The notes under the pieces are model-generated. The model was not told where the DNA came from and ran no database searches. It was given only the letters and a program-made list of their open reading frames with translations. This document shows positions 18,538-28,255 of a stretch of DNA of 37,888 nucleotides, piece by piece (the stretch's first letter is position 1; every line of letters starts with the position of its first letter). The stretch lies in the NCBI GenBank assembly GCA_030621845.1, contig JAUXHA010000013.1, positions 1-37,888 of the forward strand, written 5' to 3'. This stretch comes from Spongiibacteraceae bacterium. Its GTDB lineage: Bacteria > Pseudomonadota > Gammaproteobacteria > Pseudomonadales > Dasaniaceae. The translations under genes and the position numbers were made by a program.

Positions 18538-20991
18538 TTAAAAACCAAGAGACAGCTCATTATCAACATCGAGCAGTTGTTCCCTGAACAACTGCTGAAT
18601 ACGCGACAATGCTTCCTCTGTGTCCGCTTCAAAGCGGAGGATCAACATAGGGGTAGTGTTAGAGGCCCTGACCAGTCCCCAGCCATCCGCAAAGTCGACC
18701 CGGACACCGTCGAGGGTCGATACCTTGCCGTCCGCAAATTTCCCGTTTTTGGCCAGTTGTTCAATGATCTTGAATTTCCCCTGCTCATCACTGTCGACTT
18801 TGATCTCGGGGGTGCCAATGCTGTTGGGGAAGGTGGCCAGCTGCGCATCCAGATCGGGATCGGTGGTGCTGAGAATTTCAATCAGGCGCGCGGCGGCATA
18901 GAGCCCGTCATCAAAACCAAACCAGCGTTCCTTGAAGAAGATATGGCCGCTGAACTCGCCGCCCAGCAGGGCGCCTGTTTCGGCCATTTTTTCCTTCATA
19001 AAGGAATGCCCGGTTTTCCACATAATGGGGCGGCCACCGTATTGGCTAATCAGCTTGTTGAGATTGCGGGTGCACTTTACATCAAACAGTATGTCAGCGC
19101 CGGGGTTTCGCGATACCACATCCTGCGCCAATAGCATCAGCAGGCGGTCGGCAGGAACGGTCTCACCGGTGGCGGTGACTACGCCCAGACGGTCACCATC
19201 GCCATCAAACGCTATGCCCAGATCGGCCTGTTGCTCGGCTACGGCACGCTTTAAATCACTGAGATTGGCTTCGACGGTTGGGTCCGGGTGATGATTGGGG
19301 AAATCACCATCGACATCACAATAGAGCGTGACGACCTCGCAACCCAGCTCCTCAAAGAGCTGTGGTGCCACGGCGCCGGCCACACCATTACCTGCATCGA
19401 GAACAACTTTCAGCGGCTGGGCTATGGCGACATCGTTAATGATGTAATCAATATAATCCCGTTCAATGTCCTGGAGTTCATACTGCCCCTTGCCCTGGCT
19501 GAGTTTGTTGTCGAGGATACGTGTACGCAAATTGGCAATCGCTTCCCCGGACAGAGCCTGGCCGTTGATAACGATTTTTATGCCATTGTATTCGGCGGGG
19601 TTGTGGCTGCCCGTTATCATGACACCGCTTTGGGTACCCAACTGATGGGTGGCGAAGTACATCAATGGTGTGGGCACGGTACCTATATTGATGACATCGC
19701 GGCCGCTGGCTCGCAGGCCCTTGACCATGGCTTCCAGAATGCGGGGAGAGCTGTGGCGGCCATCCGCGGCGACAATGATGGTTTGCTGACCCTGGTCGAG
19801 GGCTTCGCTACCGATGGCCAGGCCGATAGCGCTGACTACCTCATCGGTTAATTCTTCTTCGGCCAGACCGCGAATATCGTAAGCGCGAAAAATAGTTGCT
19901 GGAAGGTTTACCGGCAGACTGGTCGGGGTGTTATTGGCGGATTCTGTTGCCGCAGACGCGGGTGGATCAGCGGGCGCGGTGGCAGCAGCCTTGGCGCTGT
20001 CGGCTTGCTTGAGTAGCGTGCTATTAAGCTCAGCAAAGCCGGGCAGGGTAAACAGGGAGCTATCCACGGAGGCACCTTTGCCCAATAACTGTAGATTGGC
20101 GGCAAGTTGTTTTGCCAGTGACTGGTAAGCCAGGCCGATGGCGACCAGCGTGGTGAGTAAGCTGAGGCCGAGGATGATCCAGACCGGGAGCGCACTGGCG
20201 CTTTGCCTGGTCAGTAATTGCTGTGACGGGGTAAATTGAATTGACCAATGCGATACGGAGGTGGCGGCTATGCTGGCAAAGGCCTTGGCATTTCCGTCAC
20301 CCGCGCTGACAATATGCTTGGCGCTGCCCTTGGTTTTCTGGATCAGTGTCGCCTTGCCAAGGCCGGGGTCTATTTGGCTGAGCAAGTTGTGCAGGTAGCC
20401 GCTGTTCAGGCTTATCAGCAGCGCACCGCTGGCGTATTTCTTACGCTCATCCTGGATTGCCTGGCTTAATGAGAATAACCAGTGTTTGTTTACCCGATAG
20501 GCTTCCGGTTCCACTGACTCGCCATTACTGGCCAGGCGTACCATGTCTTTTTCGATATGGTTACGCAGCTTAACTTTTTCCTTCTTTAATGCAGCAATAC
20601 CCAGTGGGCCCAGTTCAATAAGCTGGGTGGTACTGGCTTCGGGAAAGATCCTGCTCAGTTCCTGCCGATAATTATCAATACGGCTGTTGTCGTGGGTATC
20701 CAGTGCCACCAGCAATTCAGTTGACTGAGATAGACTATTCAAGCGCAGTTCAAGCTGTGACAGCGCCTGATTGAACAGGGCGGCCTGATTATCTGCGATA
20801 TTTTGTGAGATTCTATTAATGCGAGCATCATTGTTTGCCTGGAGATTAACGGTGGCTAAATAACCGAGACCGCCGGCCAGTACCAGAGCAATAAGTGCCG
20901 CACTACTGGCCAGCTGTTTTAGCAGTTGGTTTTGCGGTTTGCTTGCTTCTTGCTCGGGTGATTTGTTTTTGCCTGGAGGTTTTTTAGCCAT
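18538..20991 (-). CDS. algC: Membrane-anchored phosphomannomutase/phosphoglucomutase (AlgC type)
   Basis: The C-terminal part of about 460 residues is an alpha-D-phosphohexomutase interconverting 6- and 1-phosphates of mannose and glucose, which feeds LPS and exopolysaccharide synthesis. Motifs visible: FRAYDIRG near the start, the catalytic phosphoserine loop TGSHNPAEYNG, metal-binding DGDGDRLG, sugar-binding GEFSGHI, and the phosphate-binding RASNTTP. In front is an extension of about 350 residues with transmembrane helices near 30-48 and 268-290, enclosing a periplasmic sensor-like region, then an Ala/Pro-rich linker. Such long AlgC forms exist in Pseudomonas relatives; the extension's role is unknown. 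The total of 817 residues compares with about 460 for the short form. It is followed by argB; the dut gene usually found between coaBC and algC is absent. Confidence 0.92.
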   Translation of the reverse strand: MAKKPPGKNKSPEQEASKPQNQLLKQLASSAALIALVLAGGLGYLATVNLQANNDARINRISQNIADNQAALFNQALSQLELRLNSLSQSTELLVALDTHDNSRIDNYRQELSRIFPEASTTQLIELGPLGIAALKKEKVKLRNHIEKDMVRLASNGESVEPEAYRVNKHWLFSLSQAIQDERKKYASGALLISLNSGYLHNLLSQIDPGLGKATLIQKTKGSAKHIVSAGDGNAKAFASIAATSVSHWSIQFTPSQQLLTRQSASALPVWIILGLSLLTTLVAIGLAYQSLAKQLAANLQLLGKGASVDSSLFTLPGFAELNSTLLKQADSAKAAATAPADPPASAATESANNTPTSLPVNLPATIFRAYDIRGLAEEELTDEVVSAIGLAIGSEALDQGQQTIIVAADGRHSSPRILEAMVKGLRASGRDVINIGTVPTPLMYFATHQLGTQSGVMITGSHNPAEYNGIKIVINGQALSGEAIANLRTRILDNKLSQGKGQYELQDIERDYIDYIINDVAIAQPLKVVLDAGNGVAGAVAPQLFEELGCEVVTLYCDVDGDFPNHHPDPTVEANLSDLKRAVAEQQADLGIAFDGDGDRLGVVTATGETVPADRLLMLLAQDVVSRNPGADILFDVKCTRNLNKLISQYGGRPIMWKTGHSFMKEKMAETGALLGGEFSGHIFFKERWFGFDDGLYAAARLIEILSTTDPDLDAQLATFPNSIGTPEIKVDSDEQGKFKIIEQLAKNGKFADGKVSTLDGVRVDFADGWGLVRASNTTPMLILRFEADTEEALSRIQQLFREQLLDVDNELSLGF

Positions 20992-21101
20992 TGGGAGCGA
21001 GTACTCTTAAAATCGTGCCATGGGGTTTATGGTAAATAATGGAAGTTCTCTGGCACCTTGTCCAGTTTACAAGGGATAAAACGCGGATTTGGCGACGTTT
21101 T

Positions 21102-22304
21102 CTATGATTTTGCTTTATAGCGCGTAGCTACTTCGGCGATTAATGTCCTGGCCAGTTGTTGCTTGGTCGCCTGCGGCAGCGTTTTTTCGTTCTCGGCGCA
21201 GATAATCGTGACGGCATTGAGGTCACTGTTAAAGCCAATCTCGGTATTGGAAACATCGTTAGCGATGATCAGGTCGAGGTTTTTGTGCTGTAACTTTTTC
21301 CTGGCGTAGTGCTCTACCTGCTGTGTTTCAGCGGCAAAGCCGACCGTGAATGGCCGTTGCGGGTGGCTGGCGACGGCACTGACAATATCCGGGTTGCGAG
21401 TCAACTCAATGGACAGGGACTCGGTAGATTTCTTGATTTTTTGTTCGGCAACTTGCCGCGGTCGATAATCAGCCACGGCGGCGCAGGCAATAAAAATATC
21501 ACAGTGTCCCATTTGGGCGAGGGCGGCATCGTGCATTTGCTCGGCACTTTCAATATCGATGCGCTGTGCGCGCTCCGGTGTTGGCAATGCGACGGGGCCG
21601 GTAATCAAGGTGACGCTGGCGCCGGCTTCAATGGCAGCCTGGGCCAGGGCAAAGCCCATTTTTCCCGAGCTGTGATTACTGATATAGCGAACCGGGTCGA
21701 TGGCTTCGCGCGTTGGTCCCGCAGTAATCACCAGGTTAATGCCGTCGAGCAGGGCGGTCTGGAATTGAGCCGCTGCCAATTCAGCGATTTGATCGGCTTC
21801 GAGCATTCTGCCAGGGCCTACATCGCCACAGGCCTGGACGCCCTCGCCGGGGCCCATAATGACAATGTCTTTTTGCTGGAGGGTGTTGAGATTGGTTTGG
21901 GTTGAGCTGTTGCGCCACATGGCCTGGTTCATGGCCGGAGCGATGGCAATGGTGGCCTCCGTGGCCAGGCAAAGGGTGGTGAGCAGGTCATCGGCGCGTC
22001 CACTAGCCAACCTGGCCATAAAGTTGGCGCTGGCAGGGGCAACCAGTACCAGGTCTGCCCATCGCGCCAGTTCGATATGTCCCATGGCCGCTTCGGCTTC
22101 AGTATCCAGCAAGCTGTGGTGTACCGGGTTGCCCGACAGGGCCTGCAGGGTTAGCGGAGTAATAAACTCCCGAGCGGCATCGGTCATGACTACCCGTACA
22201 TCAGCGCCGTAATCCCTGAGACGACGAATAACCTCGGCGGACTTATAGGCTGCGATACCGCCGGTAACTCCCAGAATGATGTGTTTATTGTTTAGTTGCT
22301 GCAT
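21102..22304 (-). CDS. coaBC: Bifunctional phosphopantothenoylcysteine decarboxylase/synthase
   Basis: CoaBC carries out two steps of coenzyme A synthesis: CTP-dependent joining of cysteine to 4'-phosphopantothenate (CoaB) and FMN-dependent decarboxylation (CoaC). The protein is 400 residues when started at ATG 22304 (MQQLNNKHIILGVTGGIAAYK). The CoaC half has the flavodoxin-like start, a His-containing segment (GHIELARWADLVLVAPASANF), PAMNQAMW, and the catalytic Cys in VQACGDVGPGRML. The CoaB half begins LVITAGPTREAIDPVRYISNHSSGKMG and holds the dimer/CTP region with ANDVS. An in-frame extension to 22589 overlaps radC on the other strand and is rejected. It is divergent from radC. Confidence 0.96.
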   Translation of the reverse strand: MQQLNNKHIILGVTGGIAAYKSAEVIRRLRDYGADVRVVMTDAAREFITPLTLQALSGNPVHHSLLDTEAEAAMGHIELARWADLVLVAPASANFMARLASGRADDLLTTLCLATEATIAIAPAMNQAMWRNSSTQTNLNTLQQKDIVIMGPGEGVQACGDVGPGRMLEADQIAELAAAQFQTALLDGINLVITAGPTREAIDPVRYISNHSSGKMGFALAQAAIEAGASVTLITGPVALPTPERAQRIDIESAEQMHDAALAQMGHCDIFIACAAVADYRPRQVAEQKIKKSTESLSIELTRNPDIVSAVASHPQRPFTVGFAAETQQVEHYARKKLQHKNLDLIIANDVSNTEIGFNSDLNAVTIICAENEKTLPQATKQQLARTLIAEVATRYKAKS

Positions 22305-22392
22305 TGACTTGAGAATAGCACTCGGCAAATAGGGCTGGTGATTGTAAGATAACTGCTCTGTACAGGATAGAACAACTTTCAAGGAGGAAGGT

Positions 22393-23067
22393 ATGGCGAT
22401 CAAGGATTGGCCGCATGCGGAGCGCCCGCGTGAAAAGTTATTGTTGCGGGGGGCGCAGGCACTGTCTGACGCCGAGTTACTGGCAATTTTCCTGAGAACC
22501 GGGGTGTCGGGCTGTTCAGCCGTCGATCTGGCCAGGCAGCTACTCAGTGAATACGGGGGGTTAAGGCCCTTATTATCGGCTGATGCCAAGGATTTTTGCC
22601 GGGGGCGAGGCCTGGGTAGGGCGAAATATGCCCAGTTGCAGGCGGTGCTGGAGATGTCTCGCCGGCAACTACTGGAAACACTGGAGCGAGGCGATGCGCT
22701 GACCAGCCCCCAGCTTACCCGTAGTTTTCTTAAGTCGCAGTTAATGGATCAGGGGCGAGAGGTGTTTGCCTGCCTGTTTTTGGACAGCCAGCACCGGGTG
22801 ATTGTGTTTGAACCGTTATTTTACGGCACCATTGATGCCGCCAGCGTCTACCCCCGCGAAGTGGTCAAGAATTGTCTGCGGCACAATGCAGCGGCGGTGA
22901 TTTTTGCCCATAATCATCCCAGTGGGGTGGCTGAACCGAGCCAGGCGGATAAAAATATCACGCGTCGCCTGTGCGATGCGCTGGCGCTGGTTGATGTGCG
23001 AGTATTGGATCACTTTGTGGTGGGTGACGGTGAGGTAACCTCCTTTGCTGAAAGAGGCTTGCTGTAA
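22393..23067 (+). CDS. radC: RadC family JAB1/MPN-domain protein
   Basis: The 224-residue protein has the N-terminal helix-hairpin-helix part ([27 protein letters not shown]) and the C-terminal JAMM metalloprotease-like domain with the metal motif HNHPSG near residue 172, followed by [12 protein letters not shown]. RadC was once linked to DNA repair, but its biochemical role remains unclear. The start has a very strong ribosome site (AAGGAGGA). The place between coaBC and rpmB is conserved in many gammaproteobacteria. Confidence 0.95.
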   Translation: MAIKDWPHAERPREKLLLRGAQALSDAELLAIFLRTGVSGCSAVDLARQLLSEYGGLRPLLSADAKDFCRGRGLGRAKYAQLQAVLEMSRRQLLETLERGDALTSPQLTRSFLKSQLMDQGREVFACLFLDSQHRVIVFEPLFYGTIDAASVYPREVVKNCLRHNAAAVIFAHNHPSGVAEPSQADKNITRRLCDALALVDVRVLDHFVVGDGEVTSFAERGLL

Positions 23068-23071
23068 TTGG

Positions 23072-23099
23072 TTGCCATTATCGACTTGTTCTGTATAAT
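23072..23099 (+). promoter_or_regulatory. Strong sigma-70 promoter of rpmB-rpmG
   Basis: TTGCCA (23072-23077) and the perfect TATAAT (23094-23099) are separated by 16 bases. Transcription would start near 23106, giving a leader of about 95 bases ahead of rpmB. Confidence 0.8.
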
Positions 23100-23201
23100 G
23101 TCGCGCTCCGTTCAGGTAGCGTCTTGTTAGTCGTGTGCTTTTGCGCTATTGGCGGCCTGTATCAGGCTTATTTAATTGTTTATTTTTCGAAGAGACGTAT
23201 C

Positions 23202-23438
23202 ATGTCCAGAGTATGTCAGGTTACCGGCAAGCGTCCGGTAACGGGAAACAATGTTTCCCACGCAAAAAATCGCACTAAGCGCCGTTTCCTGCCGAATCTG
23301 CATCGGCATCGTTTTTGGGTAGAATCCGAGAAGCGCTTTGTTTCCCTGCGCGTATCCAGTAAGGGCATGCGCATTATTGATAAAAAGGGTATCGACACTG
23401 TATTAGCAGATGTTCGCGCCCGTGGTGAAAAGGTTTAA
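23202..23438 (+). CDS. rpmB: 50S ribosomal protein L28
   Basis: This is a 78-residue L28. It begins [32 protein letters not shown], the standard start, and continues through the conserved [28 protein letters not shown]. The ATG at 23202 is preceded by GAAGAGACG. An upstream in-frame ATG/GTG region would add unrelated residues and is not used. The two N-terminal half cysteines of zinc-type L28 are absent (one Cys only). It is cotranscribed with rpmG, 11 bases downstream. Confidence 0.98.
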   Translation: MSRVCQVTGKRPVTGNNVSHAKNRTKRRFLPNLHRHRFWVESEKRFVSLRVSSKGMRIIDKKGIDTVLADVRARGEKV

Positions 23439-23449
23439 GGAGCTGACTC

Positions 23450-23617
23450 ATGGCTAAAAGTTCACGCGATAAGATTAAGCTGGTTTCCTCTGCGGGGACT
23501 GGACACTATTACACAACAGATAAAAGCAAGCGCAACACCCCGGATAAGATGGAATTTAAAAAGTATGACCCGGTGGTTCGCAAGCATGTGACTTATAAGG
23601 AAGCGAAGATCAAGTAA
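23450..23617 (+). CDS. rpmG: 50S ribosomal protein L33
   Basis: This is a 55-residue L33. It begins [23 protein letters not shown] and ends [14 protein letters not shown]. There is no CxxC pair, so it is the zinc-independent form. The ribosome site AAGGAG lies about 8 bases upstream. A terminator follows within 20 bases, closing the rpmB-rpmG operon. Confidence 0.97.
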   Translation: MAKSSRDKIKLVSSAGTGHYYTTDKSKRNTPDKMEFKKYDPVVRKHVTYKEAKIK

Positions 23618-23631
23618 TGGCTTTGCTTTAA

Positions 23632-23662
23632 CAAAAAAACCCGGCCTGTGCCGGGTTTTTTA
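23632..23662 (+). terminator. Rho-independent terminator of rpmB-rpmG
   Basis: ACCCGGC (23639-23645) pairs with GCCGGGT (23650-23656), with an A-run before the stem and TTTTTTATT after it. Confidence 0.93.
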
Positions 23663-23705
23663 TTGCCTGTAGGTTTTATTGTCTATACCTTTTATTTGTC
23701 TATAC
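23658..23705. repeat. Three imperfect tandem copies of a 16-bp unit
   Basis: Units start at 23658 (TTTTATTGCCTGTAGG), 23674 (TTTTATTGTCTATACC) and 23690 (TTTTATTTGTCTATACA, one inserted T). The first unit is the T-tract end of the rpmG terminator, so the terminator tail seems to have been copied twice. Confidence 0.7.
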
Positions 23706-23777
23706 AGGGGGTGCTCTTACTCAAGCTGGCCCTGATGCAGGCGAAGGTTTGGTTAAAGCCGGAAAAAGAGGAGTGTC

Positions 23778-24596
23778 ATGCCCGAGTTGCCCGAGGTAGA
23801 AACAACCCGACGGGGTATCGAGCCCCACATCGTCAAACAAAGGGTAGCACAGCTCATTATTCGGGATTCCCGTTTGCGCTGGCCCATCCCTGAAGCATTG
23901 CCCGGGCTGATAAAGGGCAGGGTGATCAATACGGTAACGCGCCGTGCCAAGTACCTTTTATTGGGGTTTTCCAATGGCACTGCCATTCTCCATCTGGGGA
24001 TGTCGGGCAGCCTGCGCATCGTCGATCGCGGGGCTGAAGTGGGCAAGCACGATCACGTTGATATGGTGCTGGGTAATGGCAGTATATTGAGATTAACTGA
24101 TCCGCGTCGTTTTGGTGCCCTGCTCTGGCAGGCGGGTGATAAGCCTGAAACGCACAAATTACTGGCAAGTTTGGGCCCCGAGCCGCTGGCGGAGGCCTTT
24201 GATGGTGAGCGTCTTTACCGCTTATCCCGGGGTCGCCGGGCGGCGGTAAAAACCTTTATTATGGATAATGCGGTGGTGGTAGGTGTGGGCAATATCTACG
24301 CCAATGAGGCCTTGTTTGCGGCGGGTATCAGGCCGGACCGTGCGGCGGGGAAAATCGCACTGGCCCGCTACCAGTGTTTAGCCCAGGAGATTCGGCGGGT
24401 GTTGGCCGCGGCTATCGAGCGGGGCGGCACCACGCTCAGGGACTTTGTGGGCGGTGATGGCAAGCCCGGTTATTTTAAACAAGAGCTCAAGGTGTATGGA
24501 CGAGCAGGCAGGGATTGCACAGTTTGTAGGCGCTCACTTACCGAATTGCGCCTGGGGCAGAGAAGCAGCGTGTTTTGTAAAAATTGCCAGCGCTAG
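23778..24596 (+). CDS. mutM: Formamidopyrimidine-DNA glycosylase
   Basis: MutM (Fpg) removes 8-oxoguanine and formamidopyrimidines from DNA and cuts the strand. The 272-residue chain has the catalytic N-terminus [13 protein letters not shown] (Pro2 nucleophile, Glu3), the helix-two-turn-helix region with [13 protein letters not shown], and a C-terminal zinc finger with C247, C250, C267 and C270 ending in CKNCQR. All key residues are present. GAGGAG-like bases precede the ATG. In this genome oxidative base repair is thus intact while the adjacent-region oxyR is lost. Confidence 0.97.
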   Translation: MPELPEVETTRRGIEPHIVKQRVAQLIIRDSRLRWPIPEALPGLIKGRVINTVTRRAKYLLLGFSNGTAILHLGMSGSLRIVDRGAEVGKHDHVDMVLGNGSILRLTDPRRFGALLWQAGDKPETHKLLASLGPEPLAEAFDGERLYRLSRGRRAAVKTFIMDNAVVVGVGNIYANEALFAAGIRPDRAAGKIALARYQCLAQEIRRVLAAAIERGGTTLRDFVGGDGKPGYFKQELKVYGRAGRDCTVCRRSLTELRLGQRSSVFCKNCQR

Positions 24597-24822
24597 GGCT
24601 ACTTTGCCCGACCCAGAGGGATCGAGGGCAGGGTATTCACGGCGTAATAGATCATTAAATCAGTGTACAAATTCACAGAATGCCGAATTTATTTTGGTTG
24701 ATTAAGGAAGAATGTTGGTTTTATGTCTATGATTACATGCAATATACCCGGTAACTGCTTATCAGCTATGGGGTTTTGAATGGGCACCTCGGCGTGCCAG
24801 ATGATGAATACGGAGAGTAATG

Positions 24823-25191
24823 ATGCGAGCCTTAAGCGATAAATTAAACCGGTTGGCGATGGCCTTCAGTCTGGCGCTGGTGCTGCTGTTTCCGCAGTTA
24901 GCTTATACCGAAACGGTTGAAGAGAACCCCTCGGCGCTGGCCATGATGGGGGATTTGGTTGTTGCGCGTCCGCTGTTGCTGGTGATGACCGTGGTCGGTA
25001 CCGTGGCCTACGTTATTAGCTTACCTTTTACCCTGGCGGGCGGTAATGCCGGTCAAGCGGCTGACACGCTGGTGTTAGGGCCCGGTGAAGCAACATTTGT
25101 ACGCTGTCTTGGTTGTACCCGCTCGGGCTATAAGCAGGACGTGGTAATCGCCGAAGAGCAGGCGCAGGAACAAGATATAACCGAAGACTAG
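24823..25191 (+). CDS. Conserved small membrane protein of unknown function
   Basis: The 122-residue protein has an N-terminal signal or anchor (about residues 10-28, [19 protein letters not shown]). After a short loop comes a second hydrophobic helix (about 50-72, [24 protein letters not shown]), then a conserved-looking [18 protein letters not shown] with two cysteines and an acidic tail. Similar proteins near mutM in Pseudomonas are, as I recall, annotated loosely as multidrug transporters without evidence; I would not repeat that. ATG 24823 is favoured over 24820 because GGAG is 7 bases upstream. A terminator follows. Confidence 0.75.
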   Translation: MRALSDKLNRLAMAFSLALVLLFPQLAYTETVEENPSALAMMGDLVVARPLLLVMTVVGTVAYVISLPFTLAGGNAGQAADTLVLGPGEATFVRCLGCTRSGYKQDVVIAEEQAQEQDITED

Positions 25192-25215
25192 GTACAGGTG
25201 GTTAGTTTGGTGACG

Positions 25216-25242
25216 GCGAAGTGATTCACTTCGCTGTTTTTG
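25216..25242 (+). terminator. Rho-independent terminator after the gene at 24823
   Basis: GCGAAGTG (25216-25223) and CACTTCGC (25227-25234) form a perfect 8-bp stem with an ATT loop. TGTTTTTG follows. Confidence 0.85.
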
Positions 25243-25267
25243 TTTCTGCCTTGCGCAGGTATTCTCC

Positions 25268-26007
<740 letters not shown>

Positions 26008-26061
26008 TTAAGGCCTGTCTGTGGGCAGCAAAATAATATCTAATTATGGCCTGTCATACAA

Positions 26062-26673
26062 TCAGGCGCTTTGACGGCGAAAAAGTCGGTAGCACACTTG
26101 CCCGGCGATTTTTTCCCGGTGCAACTGCCAGTCATCGGGCAGGGTGACCATGGCTTCATCGCTGCCGGTTTCCATGTAGATGATACCGTGAGCGGTTGAC
26201 ACGTCTTGTCGATGAATGAGTTCAACCGTATCAGTCAGCAGTTTCTTACCGAACGGAGGATCCAGGAAAATAATATCAAAGGGGCTGTCTACTGCGGGGT
26301 TAAATTGCTGTAACCACTGCGTGGCTGTTAGTGCGTGGCAGTTGGCGGTGTCGCAGCTGAGCAATGCCAGGCTGGCTTGAATTTGGTCTGTGGCGGCCGT
26401 TGCTGAATCGACAAAACAGCTAAAGGCCGCGCCGCGCGAGAGGGCCTCAAAGCCCAGTGCACCGCTGCCGGCAAATAAATCAAGGCAGCGTGCAGCGGCA
26501 ATGTCGGCAGCCAACCAGTTAAAGAGGGTTTCGCGTACCCGGTCGGGGGTGGGGCGCAGGCCCTCAATGGCGGGAAAATCGAGTTTTCGGCCTCGCCATT
26601 GCCCGGCAATAATTCGCAGCGGGTGGTGAGGGGTGTTTGCTGCGGGTGATTTCTGTTTTCTTCTTGTCGACAA
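26062..26673 (-). CDS. rsmD: 16S rRNA (guanine(966)-N(2))-methyltransferase RsmD
   Basis: RsmD methylates G966 of 16S rRNA. Visible parts: LRIIAGQWRGRKLDFP and RPTPDRVRETLFNWL near the N-terminus, the SAM-binding LDLFAGSGALGFEALSRGA, and the catalytic IIFLDPPFG (DPPF-type N-methyltransferase motif). The frame is open far upstream to 26973 with no conserved sequence and overlaps ftsY, so the true start is internal. No ATG is available in the right place; TTG at 26673 gives 203 residues, close to the usual size, and is used here with caution (GTG at 26718 is the other option). It is divergent from ftsY and first in an operon with coaD. Confidence 0.88.
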   Translation of the reverse strand: MSTRRKQKSPAANTPHHPLRIIAGQWRGRKLDFPAIEGLRPTPDRVRETLFNWLAADIAAARCLDLFAGSGALGFEALSRGAAFSCFVDSATAATDQIQASLALLSCDTANCHALTATQWLQQFNPAVDSPFDIIFLDPPFGKKLLTDTVELIHRQDVSTAHGIIYMETGSDEAMVTLPDDWQLHREKIAGQVCYRLFRRQSA

Positions 26674-26749
26674 TGATTTGGACTCTGTTTCCAATCCCAG
26701 GAAATGATAGGATAGCACCCTTGAGTTGAGAGTAGGGCTTTCGCAGTCA

Positions 26750-28177
26750 ATGAGCGTATTTGATCGTTTTAAATCCACCGGGAATGACACCAAACCGGCA
26801 GTAGAAGATCTACCTGTTAAAGCGTCAGCGGATGCTGTCGTCGAGGTCGCGGCAGATACCGAGCCGGGTTCAGCGCCGACGCCTGAAGCGGAGCAGCCAA
26901 TGGTAAAGGAAGAGCCCCGCAAGGGTTTCTTTTCCCGGCTGGTTAAATCGGCTAATAGCGAGCCGAAATCCACGCCGTCGCCGGCAGCAGATCAGCCGGT
27001 CGAACACCTTGAGACAAGCGCGGCGGGGTTGGAGGCTACTTCGCCGCCAATATTAACCGCAAAAGAAGGAACCGCAAAACCGGACCAACAAGCGGCGCCC
27101 GCAGAGACCCGCAAAGGGCTATTTTCCCGACGGGTTAAGCCCAGTGACGTACCCAAAGAGCCAATAGAAGAACCGCAGAGCCCTGTTGTCGAGCCGCCGG
27201 AGACAGCGCTGGCGACCAGCGTTTCACCGTCGCCAGAAAGTAAAACCGAAGATGATAAGGCCGGCTTGTTAAGCCGCCTGAAGAAAGGATTGAAACGCAC
27301 CGGTGCTAATTTTACTGAAGGCATGGGCGCGCTGTTTCTCGGCCAGAAAGAAATTGACGATGAATTGCTGGAGGAGCTGGAAACCCGCTTGTTGATTGCG
27401 GATGTTGGCATAGAAGCGACTCGTGAAATCATTAGCAACCTGACCCAGCGGATTTCCCGTAAGGAGCTGGCAGATGCCGCGGCGCTTTATACCGCGCTAA
27501 AGGCGGAGCTGGCTGGCTTGCTGGTTCCCAGCAACGCGCCGTTGCTTATTGATAGTAGCCAAAAGCCTTATGTAATTTTAATGGTAGGGGTAAATGGCGT
27601 TGGCAAAACGACCACCATTGGCAAGCTGAGCAAGCGTTTGCAGGCCGAAGGCAAGAGCGTCATGCTGGCGGCGGGCGATACTTTTCGCGCTGCTGCGGTG
27701 GAGCAGTTACAGGTATGGGGTGAGCGCAATGATGTGCCGGTGATTGCCCAGCATACCGGTGCCGACAGTGCCTCAGTGATTTTCGATGCGCTCCAGGCCG
27801 CCCAATCGCGCGGCGTCGATGTGTTAATTGCGGATACCGCCGGGCGTTTGCATAATAAAGCGCACTTGATGGAAGAGCTTAAGAAGGTCGTTAGAGTGAT
27901 GGCCAAGCTCGATCAGGCGGCACCCCATGAAGTGATGTTGGTACTGGATTCAGGTACCGGCCAAAATGCCTTAACCCAGGCTAAACACTTTCAGGAGGCG
28001 GTTGGTGTTAGCGGGATTACCCTGACTAAACTGGATGGTACCGCCAAGGGGGGTATTATTTTTGCGATCAGTAAACAGCTACAGTTGCCGATTCGTTTTA
28101 TTGGCGTTGGGGAGCAGGTAAATGATCTGCGTCCCTTTAATGCGGATGAGTTTATCGAGGCAATATTTGCCGAATAA
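26750..28177 (+). CDS. ftsY: Signal recognition particle receptor FtsY
   Basis: FtsY is the SRP receptor that delivers ribosomes making membrane proteins to the translocon. The 475-residue chain has a long acidic, Pro/Ala/Glu-rich A-domain (about 1-180). Inside it two short basic phrases of the form RKGxFSRxVK recur, likely membrane-binding patches. The NG domain follows, with G1 GVNGVGKTT (about 279), DTFRAAA, G3 DTAGR (about 361) and G4 TKLDGTAKGG (about 425). ATG 26750 is preferred over a TTG at 26726. It heads ftsY-ftsE-ftsX. The zinc-protease pair that precedes ftsY in Pseudomonas is missing; rsmD is divergent instead. Confidence 0.96.
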   Translation: MSVFDRFKSTGNDTKPAVEDLPVKASADAVVEVAADTEPGSAPTPEAEQPMVKEEPRKGFFSRLVKSANSEPKSTPSPAADQPVEHLETSAAGLEATSPPILTAKEGTAKPDQQAAPAETRKGLFSRRVKPSDVPKEPIEEPQSPVVEPPETALATSVSPSPESKTEDDKAGLLSRLKKGLKRTGANFTEGMGALFLGQKEIDDELLEELETRLLIADVGIEATREIISNLTQRISRKELADAAALYTALKAELAGLLVPSNAPLLIDSSQKPYVILMVGVNGVGKTTTIGKLSKRLQAEGKSVMLAAGDTFRAAAVEQLQVWGERNDVPVIAQHTGADSASVIFDALQAAQSRGVDVLIADTAGRLHNKAHLMEELKKVVRVMAKLDQAAPHEVMLVLDSGTGQNALTQAKHFQEAVGVSGITLTKLDGTAKGGIIFAISKQLQLPIRFIGVGEQVNDLRPFNADEFIEAIFAE

Positions 28178-28255
28178 TCATCACCGTGTTGTTGAATTTA
28201 TTTTCGAAAGGACGTTGCGCTATAACATGACAATAATAATTTGGGAGCGCCCTGG

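Noticed and set aside
22305-22589. 95-codon N-terminal extension of coaBC
   Set aside because: It overlaps radC on the other strand, is not family-like, and ATG 22304 gives the standard CoaBC start and length.
26674-26973. 100-codon N-terminal extension of rsmD
   Set aside because: It is the mirror of the ftsY acidic domain; no RsmD homologue is known to me with such an extension.
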